DNA from: Brevundimonas fontaquae
GTDB taxonomy: Bacteria; Pseudomonadota; Alphaproteobacteria; Caulobacterales; Caulobacteraceae
Assembly: GCF_017086445.1 (NCBI RefSeq)
Contig: NZ_CP070968.1
Location: 1,674,001 to 1,738,000, forward strand
Direction of reading: 5' to 3'
Length of the DNA: 64,000 nt
The translations under genes were made by a program, and so were the position numbers. Below, in pieces: positions 50,080 through 59,141 of this stretch. The notes under the pieces were generated by a model. It was not told the DNA's origin. It saw nothing but the letters and a program-made list of their open reading frames with translations, and did not search any database. How positions within the stretch are numbered: position 1 is the first letter of the stretch; each line of letters opens with the position of its first letter.

Positions 50080-50520
50080 ATGGTGAGGGTTTCGAAACGC
50101 GCGTTTCTTGCGGTGGCGCTTCTGCCCATGGCGGGCGCGATGACTGATCAGCCTGGCCGGATCACCGGCATCGGCGGCGTGTTTGTCAAAAGCGCCGACC
50201 CCAAGGCCCTGGCCAGGTGGTATCGCGAGGTGCTGGGCCTAGACGTGGCGTCATGGGGTGGGGCGGCCCTAGCCTATGACGCGCCCGGTCATCCGCCCAA
50301 GGTGTCGTGGATGGCGTTCCCGCAGACCAGCGATCACATGGCGCCGTCGCCGCGTGAGTTCATGATCAACTTCGCCGTCGACGACATGGACGCGATGATC
50401 GCGCGGCTGGGGGCGAACGACGTGCCCATCCTGGCGCACGGTGAAGACAATCCGTTCGGCCGCTTCATCTGGATTCAGGATCCCGACGGGACGAAGATCG
50501 AGCTGTGGCAGCCGAAATAG
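50080..50520 (+). CDS. Secreted VOC/glyoxalase-like protein
   Basis: A vicinal-oxygen-chelate domain of ~125 residues (GIGGVFVKSADPKALARWYR, EVLGLDV, then FGRFIWIQDPDGTKIELWQP) after a hydrophobic leader (FLAVALLPMAGAMT) that may be a signal peptide. The end motif DPDGTKIELW includes the usual metal-ligand Glu. The start is uncertain: 50080 in frame, but the best ribosome site precedes an out-of-frame ATG at 50073. Substrate unknown. Confidence 0.75.
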   Translation: MVRVSKRAFLAVALLPMAGAMTDQPGRITGIGGVFVKSADPKALARWYREVLGLDVASWGGAALAYDAPGHPPKVSWMAFPQTSDHMAPSPREFMINFAVDDMDAMIARLGANDVPILAHGEDNPFGRFIWIQDPDGTKIELWQPK

Positions 50521-50545
50521 AGCCCAGCATGAACAGACGGCGGCC

Positions 50546-50833
50546 CTAGGCGCCGCGCCAGGGAGACAGCACGGAATAGCGAGTGACCTCCCTGGCGCCC
50601 GACCTTGCCGCGCGGATCAGGTTGCGATCGGCAAGGTGTCGCACCGCGTCCTGAACGCTGCGCTTGGACAGGCCTGTCTGCTCCGCCAGTTGGGCATGGC
50701 TGAGGGCGACATCGCCCAGCGCCGCCAGGGACAGATAAACCAGAAACGCCGACGGACGATGGTCATGACCGACCAGGTCTCGCATCAGCGTGTCCAGGAC
50801 GTAGCCGTCGATCGTGTACCGCTTATTGGTCAT
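50546..50833 (-). CDS. Winged helix-turn-helix regulator, small
   Basis: 95 residues with a GntR/MarR-like winged helix: RPSAFLVYLSLAALGDVALS, then HAQLAEQTGLSKRSVQDAVR and HLADRNLIRAARSGAREVTR. No separate effector domain. It lies between two VOC-domain genes and could regulate the divergent one at 50895 (gap 61 bases). Confidence 0.8.
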   Translation of the reverse strand: MTNKRYTIDGYVLDTLMRDLVGHDHRPSAFLVYLSLAALGDVALSHAQLAEQTGLSKRSVQDAVRHLADRNLIRAARSGAREVTRYSVLSPWRGA

Positions 50834-50894
50834 TTGCCTACGCCCGCGCGATTGACCTAGGCTGGAGCACGCGACGCTCCGAGCCCGAACTCAC

Positions 50895-51254
50895 GTGATC
50901 AAGAAACTCAACTACGTCGGAATTCCAACGGGCGATCAGACACGAGCCCTGGCTTTCTGGACCGATGTGATGGGGTTCACAATCACGACCGACCGGCCCG
51001 TCGGTGAGCGCCGCTGGGTCGAGCTGAAGATTCCCGGCGCCCAGACAGGGCTGTTGCTGTTCACGCCGGAAGGCCATGAGGACCGCGTCGGAACCTTCTT
51101 CAACGGGTCATTCGGGTGCGAGAACGTCCAGTATGAGTACGAACGCCTGTCGGCCAAGGGCGTCAAGTTTTTGGGGCCGCCTGAGTTGAAGCCGTTTCCC
51201 CACGTCTATTTTCAGGACCCCGACGGGAATACGTTTTTCCTGTCCAGCCGCTGA
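50895..51254 (+). CDS. VOC-family (glyoxalase-like) protein
   Basis: 119 residues covering one VOC unit pair: IKKLNYVGIPTGDQTRALAF, WTDVMGFTITTDRPVGERRW and FPHVYFQDPDGNTFFLSS. The reaction is not predictable from sequence. Divergent from the small winged-helix regulator. Confidence 0.85.
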   Translation: MIKKLNYVGIPTGDQTRALAFWTDVMGFTITTDRPVGERRWVELKIPGAQTGLLLFTPEGHEDRVGTFFNGSFGCENVQYEYERLSAKGVKFLGPPELKPFPHVYFQDPDGNTFFLSSR

Positions 51255-51310
51255 AGGCGAGTCGAAAGCGGCTATAGCGCATTCGCCCAAAACTGACCTT
51301 CGAGAGACCC

Positions 51311-51658
51311 ATGACCTACACCCTCTACGGCATTCCCAACTGCGACACGGTCAAGAAGGCGCGGGTCTGGCTGGAGCAGCAGGGGGTGGATTACGTCTTC
51401 CACGACTACAAGAAGGCCGGGGTCGATGCGGGGCGGCTGGGCGAATGGGTCGACGAGCACGGGTGGCAGACGGTACTGAATCGGGCCGGGACGACGTTCA
51501 AGAAGCTGCCCGAAGCCGACAAGGCGGGCATCGACAGGTCGAAGGCGATCGCGCTGATGACGGCCCAGCCGTCGATGATCAAACGGCCGGTGCTGGATCT
51601 GGGGGATCGACGGCTGGTGGGGTTCAAGCCAGACGTCTACGCCGCCGCGCTTACCTGA
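51311..51658 (+). CDS. ArsC/Spx-family reductase-like protein (YffB type)
   Basis: 115 residues. The start YTLYGIPNCDTVKKARVWLE has a single active-site Cys in GIPNCDTVKKA, the YffB-type signature, then RAGTTFKKLPEADKA and MIKRPVLDLGDRRLVGFKPD with the conserved IKRP. Similar to small glutathione-dependent thiol reductases, not the detoxifying arsenate reductase proper. The stop overlaps tail to tail with the next gene. Confidence 0.88.
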   Translation: MTYTLYGIPNCDTVKKARVWLEQQGVDYVFHDYKKAGVDAGRLGEWVDEHGWQTVLNRAGTTFKKLPEADKAGIDRSKAIALMTAQPSMIKRPVLDLGDRRLVGFKPDVYAAALT

Positions 51659-52460
51659 GCCGGACGGTCGCGACGACGCCGAAGTGGTCGGACGGGTATT
51701 CGCCGTTGGTCGGCGTATCGCCGAAGCGGCGGGCCTCGCTGGGCGTGAAGGCGGCCTGTTCGACGAAGATGTGGTCGATGACGCGCTCGGGATGACCCTT
51801 GGCCGGGTTCAGGGTGGTTGTGACCGCGCCGCGGGGCAGGGCGCTGAAGAAGCGGGGGCCGGTCAGTGTCGCCAGGCCCGAATCCTCTTGCGTCGCATTG
51901 AAGTCGCCCATGACGATTAGGGGCGTGCCGTCCTGCGGCAGCCAGCCTAGCAGGGATGCGATCTGGCGGGCGCGGACCGGGCCGGCGTCCTGTTGCCACG
52001 CCAGATGGGTGACGACGACATCGACCGGGCGACCCTGGACCGCCACGCGAAGCCGAAGCGCGGTGCGGAAATCGTCAAGCGGCTCAAGCTTGGTCGAGGC
52101 CTCGGCGAGAACCGGCAGGCGGGTCAGCAGGGCGTTGCCATAGCGGCGCGGGGCGCCCTCGGCGTCGGTTGAGACGAAGGCGACGTGATAGCCGCCCAGC
52201 TCACGAGCCAGCATCCGGGCCTGGTTCTCCAGCCCGACATTGGCGTCCTCCAGCACCTCTTGAAGGGCGATGACGTCGGCGTCCTGGGCCTTCAGCGCAG
52301 CGATCAGCAGCGGACGACGGGCGGCCCAGTCGCCCATGTTGTGCCAGATGTTGAAGGTGACGAGCTTCAGCTCTGTGGGCGTCTTAGCCTTTGGGGCCGT
52401 GGCGCAGCCTGCCAGCGGCGCCAGCGCGACGGCGGCCAGCAGGGTGCGACGGTGGATCAT
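51651..52460 (-). CDS. Endonuclease/exonuclease/phosphatase-family lipoprotein
   Basis: 270 residues from ATG 52460. A lipoprotein signal (LLAAVALAPLAGCATAPK) precedes an EEP domain: LKLVTFNIWHNMGDW, DVIALQEVLED (catalytic Glu), VVVTHLAWQQDAGPVRARQI, TPLIVMGDFNATQEDSG and YPSDHFGVVATVRL. It is a secreted metal-dependent phosphodiesterase. Nucleic acid or phospholipid/inositol substrates are both possible. Confidence 0.88.
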   Translation of the reverse strand: MIHRRTLLAAVALAPLAGCATAPKAKTPTELKLVTFNIWHNMGDWAARRPLLIAALKAQDADVIALQEVLEDANVGLENQARMLARELGGYHVAFVSTDAEGAPRRYGNALLTRLPVLAEASTKLEPLDDFRTALRLRVAVQGRPVDVVVTHLAWQQDAGPVRARQIASLLGWLPQDGTPLIVMGDFNATQEDSGLATLTGPRFFSALPRGAVTTTLNPAKGHPERVIDHIFVEQAAFTPSEARRFGDTPTNGEYPSDHFGVVATVRLR

Positions 52461-52467
52461 CTTGGCC

Positions 52468-52707
52468 TCAGCCCTCGACGTCCGTGGAGGGGCGGTCGTG
52501 GCCGTCGGCGCTTTCGGTGACCCATTCGCCGGCGGCGGTTTCGTATTCGATCGCGGCGGTCTGGTCCGGCACGCGCTGCTCGCGCGCGGCGCGCACGGCG
52601 GCGGCCTTGGCGTCGTCGTGGCTGGCGAAGGTTTCGGAATAGGTGTCGCCGGACTTGTAGGCCCAGCCGCCGTCATGTTCGACAATGCGATAGGTGACAT
52701 GGGCCAT
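52468..52707 (-). CDS. DUF2188 family protein
   Basis: 79 residues: TYRIVEHDGGWAYKSGDTYS, ETFASHDDAKAAAVRAAREQ, AIEYETAAGEW. DUF2188 proteins are small single-domain proteins with a conserved Trp and AxxxA helix. Function unknown. It lies seven bases upstream of the nuclease gene in the same direction, so the two may be cotranscribed. Confidence 0.8.
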   Translation of the reverse strand: MAHVTYRIVEHDGGWAYKSGDTYSETFASHDDAKAAAVRAAREQRVPDQTAAIEYETAAGEWVTESADGHDRPSTDVEG

Positions 52708-52883
52708 GGGACGCGCTCCTGAGATTGATGAGACCGGACCCTAGACCGAACCGGCGGCGGCCGAAACGGCGACCTTACGAAGATTTCACCTAACGCCGCG
52801 CATCCGTTGAGGCGTCGGCCAGCCTCTTGTGATCAGAAGGCCGCCGCATCAGGCCGCTGCAGGATCACAGAAGAGATTATCCC

Positions 52884-53273
52884 ATGACCCCTGTCGTTGT
52901 TGTTTTCATCATTTTCGCATCCATCGTCGCGGTCATCATCGGCCCGTCGTTTCTCAAGAACCGCGAGCGTCGCGAGATGCAGCTGACCGTTCGGCATGCG
53001 GTCGACAAGGGTCAGACCCTGCCGCCCGAACTGATCGACGCCATGACCAAGGACGTTCAGAAGGGTTTGCCGTCGCGGACCAAGGACATTCGAAAGGGCG
53101 TCCTTAGCCTGGCGGGCGGGATCGGCCTCGGCGCCTTCGGGCTGCTGAGCGATCTGGGCGGCAATCAATGGAATGGCGGCATGGCCAATCCCTTGCTGGG
53201 CATCGCCTGCATCCCGATGGCCATCGGCGTCGCCTTCATCATCCTGGGCTTCTTCAACCCGAACAAAGACTGA
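52884..53273 (+). CDS. DUF6249-like membrane protein
   Basis: 129 residues: an N-terminal helix (VVVVFIIFASIVAVIIGPSF), a short soluble stretch with GQTLPPELIDAMTKD, then two helices (KGVLSLAGGIGLGAFGLLSD, LLGIACIPMAIGVAFIILGF). The 'LPPEL' region and three-helix plan fit DUF6249, which often accompanies ECF sigma factors, as here (the sigma gene starts 24 bases downstream). Confidence 0.75.
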   Translation: MTPVVVVFIIFASIVAVIIGPSFLKNRERREMQLTVRHAVDKGQTLPPELIDAMTKDVQKGLPSRTKDIRKGVLSLAGGIGLGAFGLLSDLGGNQWNGGMANPLLGIACIPMAIGVAFIILGFFNPNKD

Positions 53274-53297
53274 CGTCCGCCGGAAGGGGGAAACGTC

Positions 53298-53855
53298 ATG
53301 GTCAAATCATTGAGAGACTTCCACGATGTGGAGCTGGCCGCCCAGGCGGCGGCCGGCGGTCGGCGGGAGTATGGCGAGCTGGTGCGTCGGCACGGGTCGG
53401 CGGTGCGGGGGCTGCTGCGCCGGATGGGGGCGACGCCGTCGCTGTCCGACGACGTGGCGCAGGACGCCTTTCTGCAAGGGTTCCAGCGGTGCGCGGAGTT
53501 TCGCGGGCAGGGGACGTTTGCGGGCTGGATCAAGAAGATCGCCGCGCGGCTCTATCTGAAGCGGGTGGCCAAGGAGGCGCGCTACGTCGCCGAGATTGAG
53601 GCCGACCAGGCGGATGTGGTCGTCGATCGCGGCGGTCTGATGGACCTGGACGAGGCGTTGAAGACGCTCAGCGAAACCGAGCGTGTCTGCGTCTCCCTGT
53701 GCCACGGCGCGGGGATGTCGCATCCGGAAATCGCGGCAGCCATGAATTTGCCGCTTGGCACGGTGAAATCGCATGTCAAACGTGGTCTGGATAAACTCCG
53801 TGCGCGGCTTCAACCGGCGCACGGCTCAGGCGGGAGGTCGGTCCATGTCGGCTGA
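53298..53855 (+). CDS. ECF-type RNA polymerase sigma factor
   Basis: 185 residues with region 2 (YGELVRRHGSAVRGLLRRMG, LSDDVAQDAFLQGFQRCAEF) and region 4 (LKTLSETERVCVSLCHGAGM, SHPEIAAAMNLPLGTVKSHV). Probably controlled by the small membrane protein encoded next, which overlaps it by 11 bases. Target genes are unknown; the DUF6249 gene is a likely member. Confidence 0.9.
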   Translation: MVKSLRDFHDVELAAQAAAGGRREYGELVRRHGSAVRGLLRRMGATPSLSDDVAQDAFLQGFQRCAEFRGQGTFAGWIKKIAARLYLKRVAKEARYVAEIEADQADVVVDRGGLMDLDEALKTLSETERVCVSLCHGAGMSHPEIAAAMNLPLGTVKSHVKRGLDKLRARLQPAHGSGGRSVHVG

Positions 53856-54261
53856 CGAGTTCGATCCGATGATCGAAAGGCTGTTCGCCCAGGCGCCGAG
53901 CCTGCCGGACGAGGCCCTGTTCCTGGCGACGGTCAAGGCGCGCATGGAGACGCGGTCGCGCTGGCGCGCCCTGACCCTGACGGCGGCCGGACTGATCGGC
54001 GGCGTGCTGGCGGTGCGCGAGGGAGTGAACATCAACTTCACCGCCGACGGCGATACGACCTTGGCGCAAGGCCTCAGGGCGGCGGCCGCCACGGCGCAGG
54101 GCGCGGCGCAATCGGGCCTGGACGGATTGGGCCTTCAAGGTCTCGGCGTCGGGTCGCTGGATGTGATGAACGGCTCGGGCATGATGGCCTTCTGGATCGT
54201 CGCCGGGGCCTTGGTCGCCCTGATGGCGGCGGGCGTGGCGAAGCTGTCGCAGGACGTGTGA
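53845..54261 (+). CDS. Membrane protein, probable anti-sigma factor
   Basis: 138 residues from ATG 53845 (GGGAGGTCGG upstream), overlapping the sigma gene. A soluble, charged N-terminus (DEFDPMIERLFAQAPSLPDE) precedes two hydrophobic segments (ALTLTAAGLIGGVLAV and FWIVAGALVALMAAGVA) with a Ser/Gly/Ala-rich loop between. Overlap with an ECF sigma gene suggests an anti-sigma role, but no ZAS/RskA motif is seen. Confidence 0.65.
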   Translation: MSADEFDPMIERLFAQAPSLPDEALFLATVKARMETRSRWRALTLTAAGLIGGVLAVREGVNINFTADGDTTLAQGLRAAAATAQGAAQSGLDGLGLQGLGVGSLDVMNGSGMMAFWIVAGALVALMAAGVAKLSQDV

Positions 54262-54330
54262 GCGCGGGTGCAAGGGTGACACCGGCGGGGCAGGGGCCTA
54301 TCTGACCCGTTCACGTCAGGAGGCCCGGCG

Positions 54331-55167
54331 ATGTCCATCCACACCCAAGAGAGCGTCAAACGCATCACCGTGCCCGATATCGCGGGGCGCAAGGGCGGCG
54401 AGCCGATCGTCTGCCTGACGGCCTATGACGCGCCGATGGCGGCCCTGCTGGATCCGCACTGCGATGTGCTGCTGGTCGGCGACAGCCTGGGGATGGCGGT
54501 TCACGGCCTGCCCAATACCGTGGGCGTGACGCTGGAGATGATGATCCTGCACGGGCAGGCCGTCATGCGCGGCGCCAGACGCGCGATGGTGGTGGTGGAC
54601 ATGCCGTTCGGATCCTACGAAGGCGGCAAGGAGGTCGCCTACGCCAACTGCGTGCGGGTGATGAAGGAGACGGGCGCCCAGGCGGTGAAGCTGGAAACCA
54701 GCATCGAAATGGCCGAGATCGTCGCCTTCCTGGTCAAGCGCGGCATTCCGGTCATGGGCCATGTCGGCCTGCGACCCCAGGCGATCCTGGCCGAAGGCGG
54801 GTTCAAGGCCAAGGGCCGGACCGAGAGCGAGCGTGATCGGGTGCTGGCCGAGGCCAGGGCCGTCGCCGAGGCCGGCGCCTTCTGCATCGTCATTGAGGGC
54901 GTCGCCGAATCGCTGGCGCGCGAGATCACCGAGACGATCGACGCGCCCACCATCGGCATCGGCGCCTCGGCCGCCTGCGACGGCCAGGTGCTGGTGGTCA
55001 ACGACATGCTGGGCATGTTCGACTGGACCCCGAAGTTCGTGCGCAAATACGCCGATCTGCGCACCGAGATCGACCGGGCGGCCGCCGCTTTCGCCAGCGA
55101 TGTGAAAACCCGCCGTTTTCCTGCCGAAGTCGAGACCTACTTCTCGAAAAAGCCGGCTTCGCAGTAA
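54331..55167 (+). CDS. panB: 3-methyl-2-oxobutanoate hydroxymethyltransferase
   Basis: Makes ketopantoate for pantothenate/CoA synthesis. The 278 residues match the family: [61 protein letters not shown] and [20 protein letters not shown] (active-site region). Single gene with its own upstream region. Confidence 0.96.
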   Translation: MSIHTQESVKRITVPDIAGRKGGEPIVCLTAYDAPMAALLDPHCDVLLVGDSLGMAVHGLPNTVGVTLEMMILHGQAVMRGARRAMVVVDMPFGSYEGGKEVAYANCVRVMKETGAQAVKLETSIEMAEIVAFLVKRGIPVMGHVGLRPQAILAEGGFKAKGRTESERDRVLAEARAVAEAGAFCIVIEGVAESLAREITETIDAPTIGIGASAACDGQVLVVNDMLGMFDWTPKFVRKYADLRTEIDRAAAAFASDVKTRRFPAEVETYFSKKPASQ

Positions 55168-55246
55168 CGGACGACGTTGCGGGCGGGGAGCCGACCTTCT
55201 AGGGTCCGCGCCGGTTTGCATTTCGCGATTTTGGGGCGACGTTTCA

Positions 55247-56077
55247 GTGGTTGATGTCTTCGAGCAGGTCGAGGAGGAGCTTCGCTCCGACAAGTTGAAG
55301 CGCCTGGCCAAGACCTGGCTGCCCGTTTTCGGCGTGGTGCTGGTTGTCGCGCTGATCGGCGCCCTGGGCTGGTGGGGCTGGGACAGCCTGAACTCCAACA
55401 AGGCCGCCAAGGCCGCCGAGGCCTATGATCGCGGCATGGAGGCCCTGCGCGCCGACAAGCCGATGGACGCCCGCGCCGCCTTCGAGGAAGCGATCAAGGA
55501 AGGCAATGGCGCCTATAAGGTCCTGGCCCTGCAGCAGCAGGCCGGCCTGGCCGTCAGCGCCAACAAGTTCCAGGACGCGGTTCGCCTGTTCGACGAAGCC
55601 GCCAAGGCGTCCAGCGATCCGATCCTGTCGGACCCGCCCGCCCTGAAGGCCGCATTCCTGATCATGGACACCGCGCCGCTGGCCGAGATCGAAAAGCGCC
55701 TGACGCCGCTGGCCGAAGACAAGCGCCCGCTGCACGCCTTCGCCCAGGAGGCCCTGGCCCTGGCGCGCCTGCAACACGGCAAGACCAAGGAAGCGCGCGA
55801 GGCCTTCGTGCTGCTGCAACTGGGTCAGGACGTGCCGGACTCGATCCGTCAGCGCGCCCAGATCGCCGTGGAATCCATCGACGCCGGCACCGCAGCCGCC
55901 ATCAAGCCCATCATCGACGCCGCCGCCAAGGCGACGCCGCCGGCCGCCGGTGCTGCGAACGCGATGACGCCCTCGGCCGCCCAGGCTGCACCGGTCCAGG
56001 CTGCACCGGCCCAAGCTGCCCCGGCTCAGGCCGCACCCGCTCAGGCGGCTCCCGCCGCCGCGCCGGCCGCCCAATAG
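55247..56077 (+). CDS. YfgM-like tetratricopeptide membrane protein
   Basis: 276 residues from GTG 55247. A short cytosolic start (DVFEQVEEELRSDKLKRLAK), one membrane helix (WLPVFGVVLVVALIGALGWW), TPR-like helices in the periplasm, and a low-complexity Ala/Pro/Gln tail with repeats of APAQA. Next to bamB it matches YfgM/BepA-neighbour proteins that aid SecYEG or outer-membrane assembly. The stop is 27 bases before bamB. Confidence 0.85.
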   Translation: MVDVFEQVEEELRSDKLKRLAKTWLPVFGVVLVVALIGALGWWGWDSLNSNKAAKAAEAYDRGMEALRADKPMDARAAFEEAIKEGNGAYKVLALQQQAGLAVSANKFQDAVRLFDEAAKASSDPILSDPPALKAAFLIMDTAPLAEIEKRLTPLAEDKRPLHAFAQEALALARLQHGKTKEAREAFVLLQLGQDVPDSIRQRAQIAVESIDAGTAAAIKPIIDAAAKATPPAAGAANAMTPSAAQAAPVQAAPAQAAPAQAAPAQAAPAAAPAAQ

Positions 56078-56103
56078 TGACGACCCCTTACAGGACGCCC
56101 CCG

Positions 56104-57486
56104 ATGAACCGAGTTCTGAAAGTCGCGCTGATCTGCGGCGTCGCCGCAACGATGGCATCCTGCGGCACCGTGCGCCGCAACCTGCCGTTCGGTCTGGGCG
56201 GCGGCAAGGAAGACGCCGGCGCGACCGCCTCGGCCGGCCAGCGCATCTCGGTGCTGGAGTTCGAACAGAGCCTGTCGCCGTCGGCCGCCCTGTCGGGCCG
56301 CGATTTCTTCCTGCCGGGTCCGCAGGCCGTGACGGCCTGGACGCAACCGGGCGGCACGTCCGAGAACCTGGTCGAGCACGTCATTGCGGCGCCGAACTTC
56401 CAGATCGCCTGGAAGCGGGGCGTCGGCTCGGGATCGGCCCACGTCGGCAACGTCATGGCGCCGATCGTGGCCGCCGACGGCAAGATCTTCGTGCTGGACG
56501 GCGAATCGACCGTTTCGGCGGTTTCGGCCGACACCGGCGCGATCCTGTGGAAGGCCAACGTCAAGAACGCTGATCGTGACCGCAACGGCGGCTTTGGCGG
56601 CGGCGTCGCCGTGGGCGGCGGCAAGGTCTTCGTCTCGTCCGGCTATCGTTCGATGACGGCGCTGGACGCCAACACCGGCGCGGTGGTGTGGACCCAACAG
56701 GTGGACGCCCCGATCCACGGCGCCCCGACCGTCTCGGGCAACCGGGTCTTCGTCGTGGACGTGGACAGCCAGCTGTTCGCCTTTGACGCCAACACCGGCG
56801 CCCAGGACTGGACCTATCGCGGCATCGCCGAGCCGGCGCGCGTCATGCGCGCCTCCAGCCCCGCCGTCAGCGGCACGACCGTCGTCGCCCCGTTCGCCTC
56901 GGGCCAGCTGGTCGCGCTGAGCGCCCTGAACGGCCAAGCGGTGTGGGAAGAGACCCTGTCGCGCACCAGCCGCACCAGCGCCCTGTCGGAAGTTCGCGAC
57001 GTGGCGGGCCGTCCGGTCATCAGCCGCGGCATGGTCTATGGCGTCAGCCACTCGGGCGTGATGTCGGCGCTGGATCTGCGTTCGGGCCAGCCCAAGTGGC
57101 AACTGCCGGTGACGGGCGTGAACGCGCCGCTGCCGGTCGGCGACGCCGTCTTCGTGGTGTCCAAGTCGGGTCAGCTGATTACGGCCAACCGTGACACGGG
57201 CCAGATCTACTGGACGCGCGAACTGAACGAGGGCCGCGAGCGCCGCGAGGGCGGTTTCCTGACCTTCGGCCGTCGCACCATTCGTCCGCAATGGTCGGGA
57301 CCGCTGCTGGCCTCCAACCGTCTGGTGATGGTGAACTCGTTCGGCGAGGCCGTCGCCTTCGATCCGAAGACCGGCGTGGCGCAGACGACGCTGAAGCTGG
57401 GCGCGCCCGCCTATATCGCGCCGGCCGCCTATAACGGCGCGCTCTATGTGCTGACCGACAACGGCCAACTGATCTGCATCCGCTGA
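56104..57486 (+). CDS. bamB: Outer-membrane assembly lipoprotein BamB
   Basis: 460 residues from ATG 56104. Lipobox in VAATMASCGT, then an eight-bladed propeller of PQQ-like repeats (TGAILWKANV, TGAVVWTQQV, TGAQDWTYRG, NGQAVWEETL, TGQIYWTREL). BamB stabilises BamA in the outer-membrane insertion machine. The adjacency YfgM-like/bamB/der is the conserved proteobacterial order. Confidence 0.95.
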   Translation: MNRVLKVALICGVAATMASCGTVRRNLPFGLGGGKEDAGATASAGQRISVLEFEQSLSPSAALSGRDFFLPGPQAVTAWTQPGGTSENLVEHVIAAPNFQIAWKRGVGSGSAHVGNVMAPIVAADGKIFVLDGESTVSAVSADTGAILWKANVKNADRDRNGGFGGGVAVGGGKVFVSSGYRSMTALDANTGAVVWTQQVDAPIHGAPTVSGNRVFVVDVDSQLFAFDANTGAQDWTYRGIAEPARVMRASSPAVSGTTVVAPFASGQLVALSALNGQAVWEETLSRTSRTSALSEVRDVAGRPVISRGMVYGVSHSGVMSALDLRSGQPKWQLPVTGVNAPLPVGDAVFVVSKSGQLITANRDTGQIYWTRELNEGRERREGGFLTFGRRTIRPQWSGPLLASNRLVMVNSFGEAVAFDPKTGVAQTTLKLGAPAYIAPAAYNGALYVLTDNGQLICIR

Positions 57487-57517
57487 TTTTCAGCCCAAAC
57501 TAAGCTAGAAGGCCGAC

Positions 57518-59137
57518 ATGGCTCTGAAGGTCGCCATCGTCGGCCGCCCCAATGTGGGCAAATCGACACTGTTCAACCGCCTCGTCGGAAAGCGCCTGGC
57601 GCTCGTCGACGATCGCCCCGGCGTGACCCGCGACCGGCGATACGCCGACGGCAACATCGGCGACATGGACCTGACGCTGATCGACACGGCGGGCTACGAG
57701 GACGTCACCGACGACAGCCTGGAAGCCCGGATGCGCGAGCAGACCGAGGCCGCGCTGGACGACGCCGAACTGGTCATGTTCATGATGGACGCCCGCGAGG
57801 GCGTGACGTCGTTGGACCGGATCTTCGCCGAGCGCCTGCGTCGGGTGCACAAGCCGATCATCCTGCTGGCCAACAAATCCGAGAGCCGCGAAAGCGGCGG
57901 CGGCGTCGGCGAGGCGCACGCCTTGGGCTTCGGCGAACCCGTCGCCATCTCGGCCGAGCACGGCGAGGGGATGGCCGATCTGTACGCCGCCATCGTCGCA
58001 GCCTCGCAGGACATCTTCGTCGAGGAGATCGACGAGCCGGACAAGCCGATCCGCATCGCCGTCATCGGCCGTCCGAACGCCGGCAAGTCCACCCTGATCA
58101 ACCGCCTGATCGGCGACGACCGGCTGCTGACGGGGCCGGAAGCGGGCATCACGCGCGACTCCATCTCCGTCGATTGGCAGTTCGAGGGCAAGAACATCCG
58201 CCTGGTCGACACGGCCGGCATGCGTCGCAAGGCGCGGGTGCAGGAGAAGCTGGAGAAGCTGTCGGTCGCCGACACCATCCGTGCGATCACCTTCGCCGAA
58301 GTCGTCATCCTGATGATGGACAAGGACGACGCCTTCGACACCCAGGACCTGCAGCTGGCCGATCTGGTCGAGCGCGAGGGCCGCGCCCTGGTCTATGTCG
58401 CGTCGAAGTGGGACCTGGAGGACGAGCCCCAGTCCCGCATGGCCAAGCTGAAGGGCATGGCCGAGGACAAGCTGCCGCAGCTGAAGGGGTCGCCCTTCGT
58501 GGCCCTGTCGTCGCACAGCGGCCGCGGCGTCGAACGGCTGATGCCGGCGGTGCTTCAGGCCTATGACACCTGGTCGGTCAAGGTGAAGACCAAGGACCTG
58601 AACACCTGGCTGTCCATGGCGACCCAGCGACACCCGCCCCCCGCCGTGGACGGCAAGCGGATCAAGCCGAAATACATCGCCCAGACCAAGGCCCGCCCGC
58701 CGACCTTTGTGCTGATGGCCAACCGCGCCGAGTCGATGCCCGAGCATTACAAGCGCTATCTGGTCAACTCGATCCGCGAGAGTTTCGACCTGCCGGGCAC
58801 GCCGATCCGCCTGAACGTCAAGTCCAGCGGTGTGAACCCCTATGCCGAGGGCGGCGCCAAGTCGGGGCCCGAACGCTACAAGGGCGACGCCAAGACCGCG
58901 CCGCGCCGCGTCAAGAAGGCCGAGAAGGAAGAGGCCCTGTCCAAACTGCCCGGTAAGGCGCTGGAGCAGAAGAAGACCCGCAAGGCCCAGCCCAAGGTTC
59001 TGGGCGGGTTGAAGTCCAGCGCGTCGAAGAAGGCCGGTTCGTCCGTGGCGGTTCAGAAGGGCGCACGCGGCGGCGCCCGCCAGGTGTCGCGCTCTGGCCG
59101 GATCCGCACGGGTCAAAAGGGCGGCGCCAAGAAGTGA
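57518..59137 (+). CDS. der: Ribosome-assembly GTPase Der (EngA)
   Basis: Tandem-G-domain GTPase needed for 50S maturation. First G1 GRPNVGKST (residues ~8-16) and second GRPNAGKST (~183), G3 DTAGYED and DTAGMRRKA, G4 ANKSES and ASKWDLE, then a KH-like domain (RHPPPAVDGKRIKPKYIAQT, NRAESMPEHYKRYLVNSIRE). At 539 residues it is long: the last ~75 residues form a Lys/Arg/Ala-rich tail (KKAEKEEALSKLPGKALEQK) that probably binds rRNA. Confidence 0.96.
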   Translation: MALKVAIVGRPNVGKSTLFNRLVGKRLALVDDRPGVTRDRRYADGNIGDMDLTLIDTAGYEDVTDDSLEARMREQTEAALDDAELVMFMMDAREGVTSLDRIFAERLRRVHKPIILLANKSESRESGGGVGEAHALGFGEPVAISAEHGEGMADLYAAIVAASQDIFVEEIDEPDKPIRIAVIGRPNAGKSTLINRLIGDDRLLTGPEAGITRDSISVDWQFEGKNIRLVDTAGMRRKARVQEKLEKLSVADTIRAITFAEVVILMMDKDDAFDTQDLQLADLVEREGRALVYVASKWDLEDEPQSRMAKLKGMAEDKLPQLKGSPFVALSSHSGRGVERLMPAVLQAYDTWSVKVKTKDLNTWLSMATQRHPPPAVDGKRIKPKYIAQTKARPPTFVLMANRAESMPEHYKRYLVNSIRESFDLPGTPIRLNVKSSGVNPYAEGGAKSGPERYKGDAKTAPRRVKKAEKEEALSKLPGKALEQKKTRKAQPKVLGGLKSSASKKAGSSVAVQKGARGGARQVSRSGRIRTGQKGGAKK

Positions 59138-59141
59138 CGGC

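Noticed and set aside
55980..56076. APAQA repeats as a tandem DNA repeat element
   Set aside because: They are in frame within the YfgM-like gene and form its low-complexity tail, so they are coding rather than a mobile repeat.
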